A model generated the notes under the pieces. The model was not told the origin of the DNA. It ran no database searches and saw nothing but the letters and a program-made list of their open reading frames with translations. Of a DNA stretch of 64,000 nt, positions 52,612 to 62,298 are shown piece by piece. A program made the position numbers and the translations under genes. The stretch covers positions 186,001 through 250,000 of the forward strand of contig NZ_CP121110.1 of the NCBI RefSeq assembly GCF_029625315.1, read 5' to 3'. The first letter of the stretch is position 1. Each line of letters opens with the position of its first letter. The DNA is from Flavobacterium ginsengisoli (GTDB lineage: Bacteria > Bacteroidota > Bacteroidia > Flavobacteriales > Flavobacteriaceae).

Positions 52612-55267
52612 ATGAATAAAATTAGACTTCAAAGATTTTCTTTTCTGATGACACTATTTCTAGTGTTTTCAAACCTGATACACGCTCAAGGGCCTGTACC
52701 TTTTACGATTAGTAATAATTCGACGTTTGCTGACAGCGAATTATATGTTGCAATTGTCGGCATCGATTATACAACGGGAAACCACGTTTGGGTAAATGCC
52801 AAAACGAGTCAGATATTGCCAATGAACGCTTCTTACAATACAGTTACTGGGCCAACTTATGGAGGAAATACAGGACCGGGCAAAATTCTAAATATGCGAC
52901 TTTGTTTTACTAAGTTGAGCGAAATTCCAAATAAGACCTTTACACTTCCTTTAATTGCAGGATGTAGAGTTTTTATATCTAAAGGTTCACAATTGTATTT
53001 TTACTTTTTTGGCGCAAGCGGAGCTCCTTCAGGATATGCATCGCCAAATCCGCAAAATGCTACAGATCCCAATCAGGGAATTTTGTATGAAATGATCGAA
53101 TTGACAAATAATCAGTATGGTTTCTTCGGAAATCCAACAAGAGTCGATTCATACAAATATCCAATGGGATTGGAATTATTTGGTGCAAACGGCTACCAAA
53201 AGAAAGTGGGTGATTTAAAAAAACACGCAGATATTGTTGTCGCTTTTAAAGCGAATGTTCCTGCAGAGTTTCAAGGTTGTGTGAACGATGCAACTGGCGA
53301 AATTACTGCACCTTCTAAAACGGCAGCTTACGCGGAAGGATCTGGACCATATGCAAATTACTTAAAATCGTACATCGATGCGATTTGGAACAAATACAAA
53401 AATGAAGACTTGATTTTTTATGCTGGAGATGCTGGTGTTTTTAAAGGAAGAGTTATTGGAGAACAACTAGAAATGGTTGGACAATCTGGTGCTTTTGTTG
53501 GAAGAACAGGACGTGTTCAAAATAGGCCAACAACGCAAGAAGCTCTTGAAGGCAAAGGCGTTTTGGACAGAAGATTGGTCGACGGAGATTTAGATCTTGT
53601 AATTCAATCGCAATTAACAGCTGCGATTAATCGTCATGTTGTCAATACAACGACCACAAATCCAGGACAGCAAAATTGGTACGATGCATCGAAATATTAT
53701 CAAGTAAATCCAACAAATCATTATTCTAAATTCTGGCATTTGCCAGGAATCAATATTGACAATTTAGCTTACGGATTTGCGTATGATGATGTTGCAGATC
53801 AGTCGCCATCACTTCATTCGCCACAGCCAACAAAAGTTATTGCTACATTTGGAGGTTATTACGGACTTACGACGCCTTCAGTTCCAGCTACAACAGATGT
53901 AATCACAGTTTACAAAGATTGCAATTACACTGGATTTTCTGGCGGATTAACAATTGGAGATTATAATTTGGCTCGTTTAAATTCTTTAGGAGTTTTAAAT
54001 GATGATATTTCTTCGCTAAAAATTACACAAGGTTATCAAGCGATTTTATATCAAGATGATAATTTCGGCGGAGCTTCAACCGTAATTAATTCTGATAATT
54101 CATGTTTGAATGCTACTTGGAATGATAAAGTGAGTTCGATCAGAGTAATTGCTAATGGAACAACAACTTTAGGAAACCAGACTTTCTTTCTTCAAAACAG
54201 AAACAGCGGTTTGTATATGGATGTTTGGAATTCTAGTATGTCAAACGGAGCAGGAATTAATCAAGGTGCTCTAAATTCTGGAAACAATCAGAAATTTACT
54301 TTTACGCATTTAGGAGACGGAATGTATAAAATCATTGCAAACCACAGCGGCATGTCAATGGATATTAATAACTTCAATAAAGCTAATGGTGCAAGAGTAG
54401 AACAATATCCATATAATGCGACCACAAATCAGCAATTTATTTTGGTTTCTACAGGTGATGGTTATTATAAAATTGTTGCCCGTCACAGCGGAAGAATTGT
54501 TGAAGTGGCAGGAGCAAGTACAGCTTCTGGAGCAATTGTGCAAGCAATGGGACAATAACAATCAGACTTGCGGACAGTGGAAATTAGTTCCTGCTACAAG
54601 TTCTCAAACTTCAGTTTTAATTCAGGCAGAAGATTATTCAGCAATGAGCGGTATTCAAGTTGAAGCAACTACAGATACTGGCGGAGGTTCAAATGTGGGT
54701 TATACAGAAACCGGCGATTGGTTAGCGTATAATAATATCAATTTTCCAACCACTGGTTCTTATTTGATTGAATACCGTGTAGCAAGTGCCGTGACTGGCG
54801 GAAGATTATCTTCTGATTTAAATGCTGGCGCAGTAGTTTTAGGAAATGTTAATATTCCAAACACTGGCGGATGGCAAAATTGGCAAACTGTTTCTCAGAC
54901 TGTAAACGTAAATGCAGGAACATATAATTTCGGAATCTACATTCAGAATACAGGAATGAATATCAACTGGATTAAAATTACAAAAGTAGCAGGAACAGCA
55001 AAAATGGTCGCAACTGAAACGATAGCAGAAGAAGAGCCTACTGCAACAGAATTGAATGTATATCCAAGTCCAGCAGAAAATACTCTTTTTGTGACCACAT
55101 CTGTAAGCGGAGAAAAAATAAGTATTATAGATCAGACAGGAACGCTAGTTTCTGAGCAAAAAATCAATAATAACAGCATTGATGTTTCGCGTCTTAGAAC
55201 TGGAATCTATTTTGTTATTTTCCATAAAGATGGTACAAAAACGGTTAAGCGTTTTATTAAAAAATAA
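52612..55267 (+). CDS. Secreted GH64 beta-1,3-glucanase with crystallin-like, ricin-type and CBM6 modules, T9SS cargo (one frameshift)
   Basis: Signal peptide FSFLMTLFLVFSNLIHAQ, then a GH64 thaumatin-like catalytic region (about residues 28-420) with MRLCFTKL, YEMIELTN, YPMGLELFGANG and YGFAYDDVADQSPSL. Next are a beta/gamma-crystallin-like domain (VYKDCNYTGFSGGLTIGDYN), a ricin-type trefoil (RNSGLYMDVWNSS, NHSGMSMDI, RHSGRIVEVAG), CBM6 (IQAEDYSAMSGIQVEATTD, VGYTETGDWLAY) and a T9SS tag (LNVYPSPAENTLFV ... RLRTGIYFVIF). GCAAGC at 54540 should be GCAGC, joining SGAIVQQWDNNNQTCGQW. Repaired length is 884 residues. GH64 enzymes release laminaripentaose-like products from beta-1,3-glucan. Confidence 0.9.
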
Positions 55268-55275
55268 TTTAAGAA

Positions 55276-55307
55276 TGCAGGTTTTAGATCAAAATCTGAA
55301 ACCTGCA
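55276..55307. terminator. Hairpin between GH64 and GH18
   Basis: TGCAGGTTT (55276-55284) pairs with AAACCTGCA (55299-55307) and the inner AGAT/ATCT extends the stem; ATTTTT follows. A probable terminator or attenuator nine bases after the GH64 stop. Confidence 0.7.
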
Positions 55308-55350
55308 ATTTTTCAATATCCCCATAATTTACAAATTAAAACAAATCACT

Positions 55351-56974
55351 ATGAAAGACAACTACACAAGAATGTCGGCAAAATGGATTCTTATTTTAGT
55401 ATTGGGTGTTTTTAATTTTTCTGTAGCCCAAAAAAAGTAATTGCATATATTCCCAATTGGATTGATTTAAATGCTTTTTCAAGTACCATTCAATACAGTA
55501 AATTAACGCATATTAATATTGCTTTTGAAAATCCTGATGCAAACGGATATTTAAGTTTTAATTCAGGAAGCAATACAATTATAAATGCCGCGCATGCACA
55601 AAATATAAAAGTTTTTGTTTCTCTTGGAGGCGGTGCCGTTTCTGAAGGAGGAGCAATTAGAGACAATTATTTTAATCTGATAACACCAGCAAACAGAACA
55701 GCTTTCATTCAGAAAATATACGATTATGTTGTTGCTCACAATTTTGATGGTGTCGATGTCGATTTAGAAGGGCCAGCTATTAATGGCGATTATGGAGGGT
55801 TTGTGATTGCTTTAGCGAATAAATTGCATGCCAATGGCAAATTGATTTCAGCAAGACTTTCAGAAGGATATGGTGGTGCAAATGTACCTTCATCTACTTT
55901 TGCCGCATACGACTGGATCAATATTATGGCTTATGATGCAACGGGGCCTTGGGCACCAAACAGCCCAGGACAGCATTCTCCTTACAGCATGGCGGTTAAT
56001 CAATTTAATTATTGGACAGGAAGGGGATTGCCTGCAAGCAAGGCTGTAATTGGACTTCCTTTTTACGGATATGGTTTTGGAGCTTCTGCCAATCAGGGAA
56101 TCTCTTATGCCAATATCGTAGCGCAATATCCGGGTGCTGAAAATTTAGATCAAGTTGGAAACACAATTTATTACAACGGAATTCCGACTATCAAACAAAA
56201 AACAACTTTTGCGATTCAAAATGCGGCGGGAGTTATGATTTGGGAGCTGTCTCAAGATGCTACAGGTTCTAAATCTTTGCTTACTGCCATTAATCAGGTT
56301 ATTACAGGAAGTAATCCGCCAGCAACAGGAACTTTAATTCAGGCAGAAAATTATAACGCGATGAGTGGTGTTCAAACAGAAGCAACCACAGATACAGGCG
56401 GTGGATTAAATGTTGGATATTGTGATACGGGCGATTGGATGGCGTATTATAATATTAACTTTCCAACTTCTGGTTCGTATCAAATAGAATATCGTGTGGC
56501 AAGTGCTGTAACAGGCGGAAGATTATCATCTGATTTGAATGCTGGAACTATTCAGCTTGGAGCTATAAATGTACCCAATACAGGAGGATGGCAAAACTGG
56601 CAGACGATTACACAAACTGTAAACGTAAATGCTGGAACCTATAATTTTGGAATCTATGTTCAAAATACTGGTTTTAATATCAATTGGTTTAGAATTACAA
56701 AATCGGGTTCAACGGCAAGAACAGCTGCGCCAGCTACCGAACAGTCTATTGCAAGTTTAGAAATTTATCCAAACCCAACAGAAAGTGAAATCTTTTTTAC
56801 GGCAGAAGTTTCAGGTGGAAATGTAAATATTATTAATACTGAAGGTGGAGCGACAGTTTCATCTCAAACGGTAAATAACAATAGTATAGATGTTTCGACT
56901 TTGAAAACCGTATTTACTTGATTTCGGTTGAGAAAAACGGAATCAAAACCGTAAGACGTTTTATTAAGAAATAA
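55351..56974 (+). CDS. Secreted GH18 chitinase-like enzyme with CBM6, T9SS cargo (two indels)
   Basis: Starts ATG 55351 with a signal peptide (WILILVLGVFNFSVAQ). GH18 barrel motifs are FVSLGGG, the catalytic FDGVDVDLEGP (DGxDxDxE), ARLSEGYGG, INIMAYDATGPWAP and GVMIWELSQDA. A CBM6 (IQAENYNAMSGVQTEATTD) and a T9SS tag (LEIYPNPTESEIFF ... RRFIKK) follow. Two bases are missing: one A in the run 55430-55436 (restoring AQKKVIAYIPNW) and one G at CCG 56908 (restoring KTGIYLISVEKNG). Repaired length is 541 residues. It probably acts on chitin or another GlcNAc polymer, complementing the beta-glucanases upstream. Confidence 0.9.
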
Positions 56975-57037
56975 TCATAACCCATTTGCCATAATGGTTT
57001 TAGATACATTAAATTTTTTAGGTTTTAATGTGTTAAG

Positions 57038-57068
57038 AAGGCTGTCTTTTTGGACAGCCTTTTTTTAT
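57038..57068 (+). terminator. Intrinsic terminator after GH18
   Basis: AAGGCTGTC (57038-57046) and GACAGCCTT (57053-57061) form a perfect 9-base stem, followed by a run of T. It closes the GH16/GH64/GH18 cluster. The rest of 56975-57230 has no gene. Confidence 0.9.
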
Positions 57069-57230
57069 CTGCAACCTTGATAGCTATAAGAACTGTAGTT
57101 TTAAAAAAAACATTATCATTTCCATAACAATAACATAAACTGATTCTAGGTTTAAATCGATAAAATTGCGTTCGATTAAAAGCTCCAAAACTTCTAATAA
57201 AGTGTCCCCAATTTATTAAAGTTAAAACCT

Positions 57231-59163
57231 ATGAAATTAAAATTTACTTCACTTTTTATAGTGTCTGTTTTTGTTGTTTTTAATAGTTCTGTTTCGGCAC
57301 AAAAAACAAAGAATTTAAACGGAACACAAATCGCATTTTTATCTGATGTTCATTTGCAGGATTTATTTGGCAGATTTTCAGATTCAGATTACAAAGGCGT
57401 TCTAAATCCAAGAACAAATCAATATGCTTTGGTGCGAACCATGTCATCGCAATTGCATTCAACTCGAATTTTTAATGAAAACTATTTTGCTTTTTTAGCG
57501 ACTTTAGATGATATCGCAAAGCGAAAGATCAAATATGTCGCACTTCCAGGTGATTATACCGACGACGGACAGCCAATTCACATTCGCGGATTAGCTAAAA
57601 TTTTAGAACAATATTCAAATAAATACGGAATAGAATTTTTCATTACCACAGGAAATCATGATCCAGTTGGACCTTTTGCACAAGAATCTGGCAAAGAAGA
57701 TTTTTTAGGCAAAGAAGGTAAAAGTCAACCCATTTATAGCAAAGACGGCATGTATGCGCCAAATCTCACCATCGAACAGCCTATAGTGGTTACCGCCGAT
57801 ATTGCTAAAATGGGTTATTTAGAAATTACTGATAATCTGAAAGATTTTGGTTTTCATCCGAACAAGAAAAATAAATTTTGGGCAACTCCATTTTCAAATT
57901 ATTCTAGTGAAAGTTATACGTTTGATAAAGCTTTAGAAAGTGCAAAATTAGCTAATCGCGTTTATGAAGTTGCGCCAGGTTATGAAGTTCCAGATGTTAG
58001 TTATGTTGTTGAGCCGATTGATGGACTTTGGTTAATGGCAATTGATGGAAACGTTTACATTCCGAAGAAAACCGATGGCGACCCTAAAGATTCTAAAAGT
58101 TATGCTGAGGCTAGTACAGGATATAATAATGTACTTTCAAACAAAAAACATTTAATTAATTGGGTTTCTGCTATTTCTGATCAAGCTAAAAAACAGGGAA
58201 AAACTTTAGTTGCTTTTAGCCACTTTCCAATGATTGATTTTAATGATGATGCTTCTGCAGAAATAAAAGAATTGCTTGGTCCAAACAAATGGCAGTTAAA
58301 CCGAGTTCCAGTTGAAGAAGTGGCACAGGTTTTTGCAGATGCTGGATTGAAGATTCATTTTGGAGGCCATATGCATATTAACGATACAGGAGTGAGAACT
58401 TCTCCAAAAGGAAATACCTTAGTTAATATTCAAACTCCTTCGCTTGCGGCCTACATTCCGTCTTACAAATTATTGACTTTAAAGAAAGATAATGTGGTCG
58501 ATATTCAGACTATTACAATCGATAATGTTCCGAGATATGATGAACTTTTCGATTTGTATAAAATGGAATATCAGTTTTTAGAAAGTCAGAATACAAAAGA
58601 TATTTGGAATGCTTGCTATTTTAAAGACTAAAAATTATCATGATTTTACCGATTTTCATTTGAAGGAATTAGTGCGTCTTCGTTTCTTAAAAGACGATTG
58701 GCCTTCTGCTTTTAAAGATTTTATTTTGAATGTTTCAGCGAAAGATTTATTGGTTTTAGCGAACATTAAATCAGCAAAAGATTTTGATTTTATTTTGAAA
58801 AATAAAGAGCAGTTTCAAAAAGAATGGAAAGAAGCGGAGACGAAATCGGAACAGATTTTAATTAAAAATAAACTTAAAAAAACAGATTTCAATTGGACAG
58901 GAAATGATCTTTTAATTGATTTTTATCGCTTTAGAAGTGCAGACGAATTGGCTCTTGCCGATGTTGGAGTTGAAAGAGCAAAACAATATAAAGTATTATC
59001 TGATTTGTTTTTAGAAGGTGGTAAAGCTGATCTTTCAAGTGACACACCACTTCAAAAACAAATGAAGCTGTTCTTAATTATCTTCAATAAATTTATGCAT
59101 GAAGTTCCAGCAGATCATTTTTCTGTTGATTTGAAAAGTGGTGCTGTTAAAAGTTTGAAGTAA
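57231..59163 (+). CDS. Secreted calcineurin-like metallophosphoesterase (one frameshift)
   Basis: Signal peptide MKLKFTSLFIVSVFVVFNSS, then the metallophosphatase motifs in order: FLSDVHLQD, LPGDYTDDG, TTGNHDPVG, VAFSHFPM and HFGGHMHIND, which supply the two-metal site. A helical C-terminal region of about 220 residues follows, without recognised domain. GCTTGC at 58611 should be GCTGC, joining DIWNAAILKTKNYHDFTDFH. Repaired length is 643 residues. It hydrolyses a phosphoester in the periplasm or outside; the substrate is unknown. It converges on the PI-PLC-like gene. Confidence 0.88.
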
Positions 59164-59170
59164 TTTTTTT

Positions 59171-59352
59171 TAACCGCAAAGAGCGCAAAGGTTTACGCAA
59201 AGTTCGCAAAGTTTAATTTTTGAGTTAGATTTTATAAAATAAAAAAGTTCGCAAAGCTAGATTAAAGCTTTGCGAACTTTGCGTTTATGAGCGTAACCTT
59301 AGAGAAAAAATCTTAGCGAACTTTGCGTAAACCTTTGCGCTCTTTGCGGTTA
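59171..59352. repeat. Nested perfect palindrome between convergent genes
   Basis: Outer arms 59171-59207 and 59316-59352 are complementary over all 37 bases (beginning TAACCGCAAAGAGCGC). An inner stem of 15 bases pairs 59244-59258 (AAAGTTCGCAAAGCT) with 59266-59280. It fills nearly all the gap between the phosphoesterase and the PI-PLC-like gene and can act as terminator on both strands. Confidence 0.88.
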
Positions 59353-59372
59353 AATAAAACAGCTCAAAAAAA

Positions 59373-60432
59373 TTAAGGTGTCGTTACGGGATTATTTCGA
59401 ACATAACTTCCATCATCATACTTAATTTGGTATGGAGAATTAAAGAAAATGCTTGGCAGATAATAATCAGTTGTAATGATTTGTGCTCCAGATTTTTTTG
59501 CGGCTTCAAAATGCGAATAATCGTTGGCGCGGGCTTCTTTGGTATCAGAATCGGCTCTGGTTCTTATGATGTAACCTTTTTTTACTAAATCTTCAATTGT
59601 CGGATCTTCAGCATTATTTCTGAATAAAGCTGCGAGCTTCTGGTTTTCCTGGTTCTGCGTTAATAAAAACGGCGCGTCCCTTAAGGGACGGATGATTCAA
59701 TGCGTACAAATCTCTTTTTGCGCCGTTGTTATCTAATAAGAATAAAAATCGTCCTTTGGCTTCTTTTAAAGTCGGCCAATTGTTATTTAAAACTGCTTCT
59801 TCGAGAGTTTTATATTTTCCGCGAACCATGTCTGGCGTAATCAGTTTGTCTTTTCCTAATTCTTTACGGATTACTTTGTCCATTTCGTCAAAAACTGAGG
59901 CTGTGAAATCTTCTGGTTTTGTACCGAAGAAATTCGCATCTCCGTCTTTTGGTTCCAAAGTAATAAAAACAGGAACGTGTCCCAGATTAGCATCTGACCA
60001 TTTTTTTAATTCCTGAAGACAGATTTCGAAAGTATAAGCAGAAGTTCTAAAATCGATATCTGGCATATGGAAAACCTTAAAACCTGGTTTTTTCATTAAT
60101 CCGTTTGGGTCGTAAACTTCTTCAGATTTAGCTATATCCAAACCTTTTGGGTGTGCATATTTTCCGCCTTTCGCATCTGCAAAAATGTCAATTTCTAGAT
60201 TGCGTAAACCTTTGTTTAATTGATCGGTAATGCTAATATGAGTGTATTGCAAGCCTTTAAGAGAACGAGAAGTATCTCTAGCTTGGATAAGATTGTATAA
60301 ATCGGTTTCAATCGCATGACGATAACTGTTGTGCGATCCGATAACCTGAATCTGGTTAATTTTCAGATTGTCGTTCTGAGCCTGAGCGCTTAAAGCTCCT
60401 GCAAATAATAAAGTGAAAAAAAATGGTTTCAT
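59373..60432 (-). CDS. Secreted PI-PLC-like phosphodiesterase (one frameshift)
   Basis: True start ATG 60432 (MKPFFFTLLFAGALSAQAQ, signal peptide). It matches the calcium-dependent PI-PLC-C1 type: IQVIGSHNSYRHAIETD (catalytic His), LRNLEIDIFAD, VFHMPDIDFRT (second His), FITLEPKDGD and LLDNNGAKRDLY. The frame breaks at GCTGCGAGC (59629-59637); GCTGCAGC restores EAAALFRNNAEDPTIEDLVKKG and then GYIIRTRADSDTKEARANDY, ending NNPVTTP at 59373. Repaired length is 352 residues. It would split phosphatidylinositol-like phosphodiesters outside the cytoplasm. Confidence 0.88.
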
Positions 60433-60695
60433 AATTCTAAAATGTAATTGATACTGTTGACTGGGACGCATCAAAAGAAAATTGCATTTTTTGAAAGGCA
60501 CTAAGTTAAAATCTGAAGCCGATTTGTGTGTTAGATTAAAAAAAGAAATCGCAAAGTGATTCTTTCTTTTGCTTTAAAAAAGTAGTATTTCTACAACAAA
60601 CGTGTTTATTTATTAATTTAAAGATAACCTTGACGCAAAAAACATTGGGTTTTCATTTTATTATTTTACGATATTAAAAAGCCTGTAATTAGTAT

Positions 60696-61220
60696 ATGAA
60701 TAATCCTGAAATTTTTGAAAAAACGTATAACCAATATTGGAAAAAGCTTAATGCGTTTTCTTATACGATGACTCAGGATAAAGACTTGGCGCAGAACATT
60801 GTTCAGGATGTTTTTGTGGATTTATGGGAAAGAAAAGAAGAACTGAATATTAATGCTATTGAACCTTTTTTATTTCGTGCAGTAAAAAATCAGGTTTTCA
60901 AACATTATCAGAACAATCGTTTTGATAAGACGATTTTAGAAGAAAAATTCGAAGACTACATTATTGACAATTTTTCGACTATTGATCCAGAAGTGATGGA
61001 TTTGCTTTATTCTTTATTAGACAAACTTCCAGAAAAAAGAAAAGAGCTTTTGTTGATGTATAAATTTCAAGACATGACAATCGATCAAATTGCAGACGAA
61101 CTTGGAATTTCTAAACAAACTGTAAAAAATCAAATTTCATCAGCTGTAAAACAACTTCGAGAAGGCTTAAAAGACTTGGTTTGGCTGGCTCCATTCATTA
61201 TTTTCAATCAAAAATTTTAA
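60696..61220 (+). CDS. ECF RNA polymerase sigma factor, FecI/RpoE type
   Basis: 174 residues, intact. Sigma-2 region with LAQNIVQDVFVDLWE and sigma-4 region with LPEKRKELLLMYKFQDMTIDQIADELGISKQTVKNQI (in parts). There is no signal peptide. With FecR-like and STN-domain TonB receptor genes following on the same strand it forms a standard trans-envelope signalling trio: ligand at the receptor, signal through FecR, sigma factor released to transcribe the receptor operon. Confidence 0.93.
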   Translation: MNNPEIFEKTYNQYWKKLNAFSYTMTQDKDLAQNIVQDVFVDLWERKEELNINAIEPFLFRAVKNQVFKHYQNNRFDKTILEEKFEDYIIDNFSTIDPEVMDLLYSLLDKLPEKRKELLLMYKFQDMTIDQIADELGISKQTVKNQISSAVKQLREGLKDLVWLAPFIIFNQKF

Positions 61221-61303
61221 AATAACTTTCGCTTGATGTTTTCATAATATTCGGCAATAGTACGATTTCTGGTTTCTGGTACTTATCTATAACAATAAGT
61301 ATT

Positions 61304-62228
61304 ATGATAAAAAGAATTAAACATAGTTTAGAATATCTGCTCGATAAAAGTTCGCGAGGAAAAACTTCATCGGCAGAAGAAAATTTATTGCATGATTTTG
61401 CTTTCGACGAATATCAAAATTCAAAATGGGATAACGATCTTATGGGAAATCCAGAAATCGAATCTCAAAACATCTACGACGAAATTCAGATAAGAATTGG
61501 AAAGAAAAGATCTTTCAGTCCTTATTTAAAATATATGGTCGCTGCCAGCATTCTTTTTCTGCTTGGTTTAGGATTTTTCTTGAGACCAAATGTTTTAAAC
61601 CAAAAACAAATCACATTTAAAACGTCATCGATTCCCCAATCTATCCAATTAAGTGACGGTTCGAAAATTTATCTGGCAACGAAACTCATCATTTCAGTAT
61701 CCTGAAAAATTTGAAGGCGATCAAAGAACGGTTTCTTTACTAAAAGGAAACGCGTTTTTTGAAGTGGCCAAAGACAAAAAACACCCATTTATTATTCATT
61801 CTGGCGAAATACAAACCAGAGTTGTCGGAACTTCATTTCACATTCAATTATCAAAATTAAACTGTAAGGTAATTGTCGTAACCGGAAAAGTAAATGTTTC
61901 TGGAAAAGGGCAGAGTGTAGATTTAGTGCCAAATCAAGAAGCTTTGTTTGAAGGCCAAAAATTAACCAAACAAGTTGCCGATAAAGCTTTTTTGGTGAAT
62001 TGGTACAATCAAGATGTAACACTTGACCAAACTACTTTAAAACAGGTTATTGCCATTTTACAATATAAATACGGAGTTTCATTTCGGTATAACAACGAAC
62101 ACGTATTAGCAACGCCGTTAACGGTATTCATTAAGAAGGACGCGACATTAGAAAATGTTTTGGAAGAAATAAATTATATCACAAACCTAAAATTCAAAGT
62201 CTATGGCGAAGTAGTAAAAGTGGATTAA
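61304..62228 (+). CDS. FecR-family anti-sigma factor (one frameshift)
   Basis: N-terminal cytoplasmic part, one membrane segment (YMVAASILFLLGLGFFL), FecR periplasmic domain (FEGDQRTVSLLKGNAFFEVAKDKKHPFIIH, in parts; TRVVGTSFHI) and a DUF4974-like C-terminus (VTLDQTTLKQVIAIL, LTVFIKKDATLENVLEEI). The A run at 61682-61684 is one too long; repair gives YLATNSSFQYPEKF. Repaired length is 307 residues. It holds the sigma factor inactive until the TonB receptor STN domain signals. Confidence 0.92.
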
Positions 62229-62238
62229 AAACAAAAAA

Positions 62239-62260
62239 AGCAGTTGCTGGAACAACTGCT
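62239..62260 (+). terminator. Hairpin between fecR-like gene and TonB receptor
   Basis: AGCAGTTG (62239-62246) and CAACTGCT (62253-62260) pair perfectly around CTGGAA. No T run follows, so partial attenuation between the regulators and the receptor gene is possible. Confidence 0.5.
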
Positions 62261-62298
62261 ATTAATAACTAAGCATCGTAAAAACAATTACTTAAATC

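Noticed and set aside
5239..54545. Programmed ribosomal frameshifting at GCAAGC
   Set aside because: Breaks occur in unrelated families, on both strands (so the mRNA motif differs), and no slippery heptamer or common downstream structure is present.
23945..59352. Scattered CACAGATT / GCAAAG / ACTAAG repeats as a CRISPR array
   Set aside because: Repeats are dispersed inverted pairs with no regular spacers and no cas genes.
60433..60501. Upstream start of the PI-PLC-like gene at 60501
   Set aside because: The extra 23 residues precede a clean signal peptide that begins at ATG 60432.
4716..61705. Mass pseudogenisation of the PUL genes
   Set aside because: Every broken gene needs only one to three single-base corrections, keeps all catalytic residues and normal length, and the breaks share sequence contexts; decay would also give stop mutations and larger deletions.
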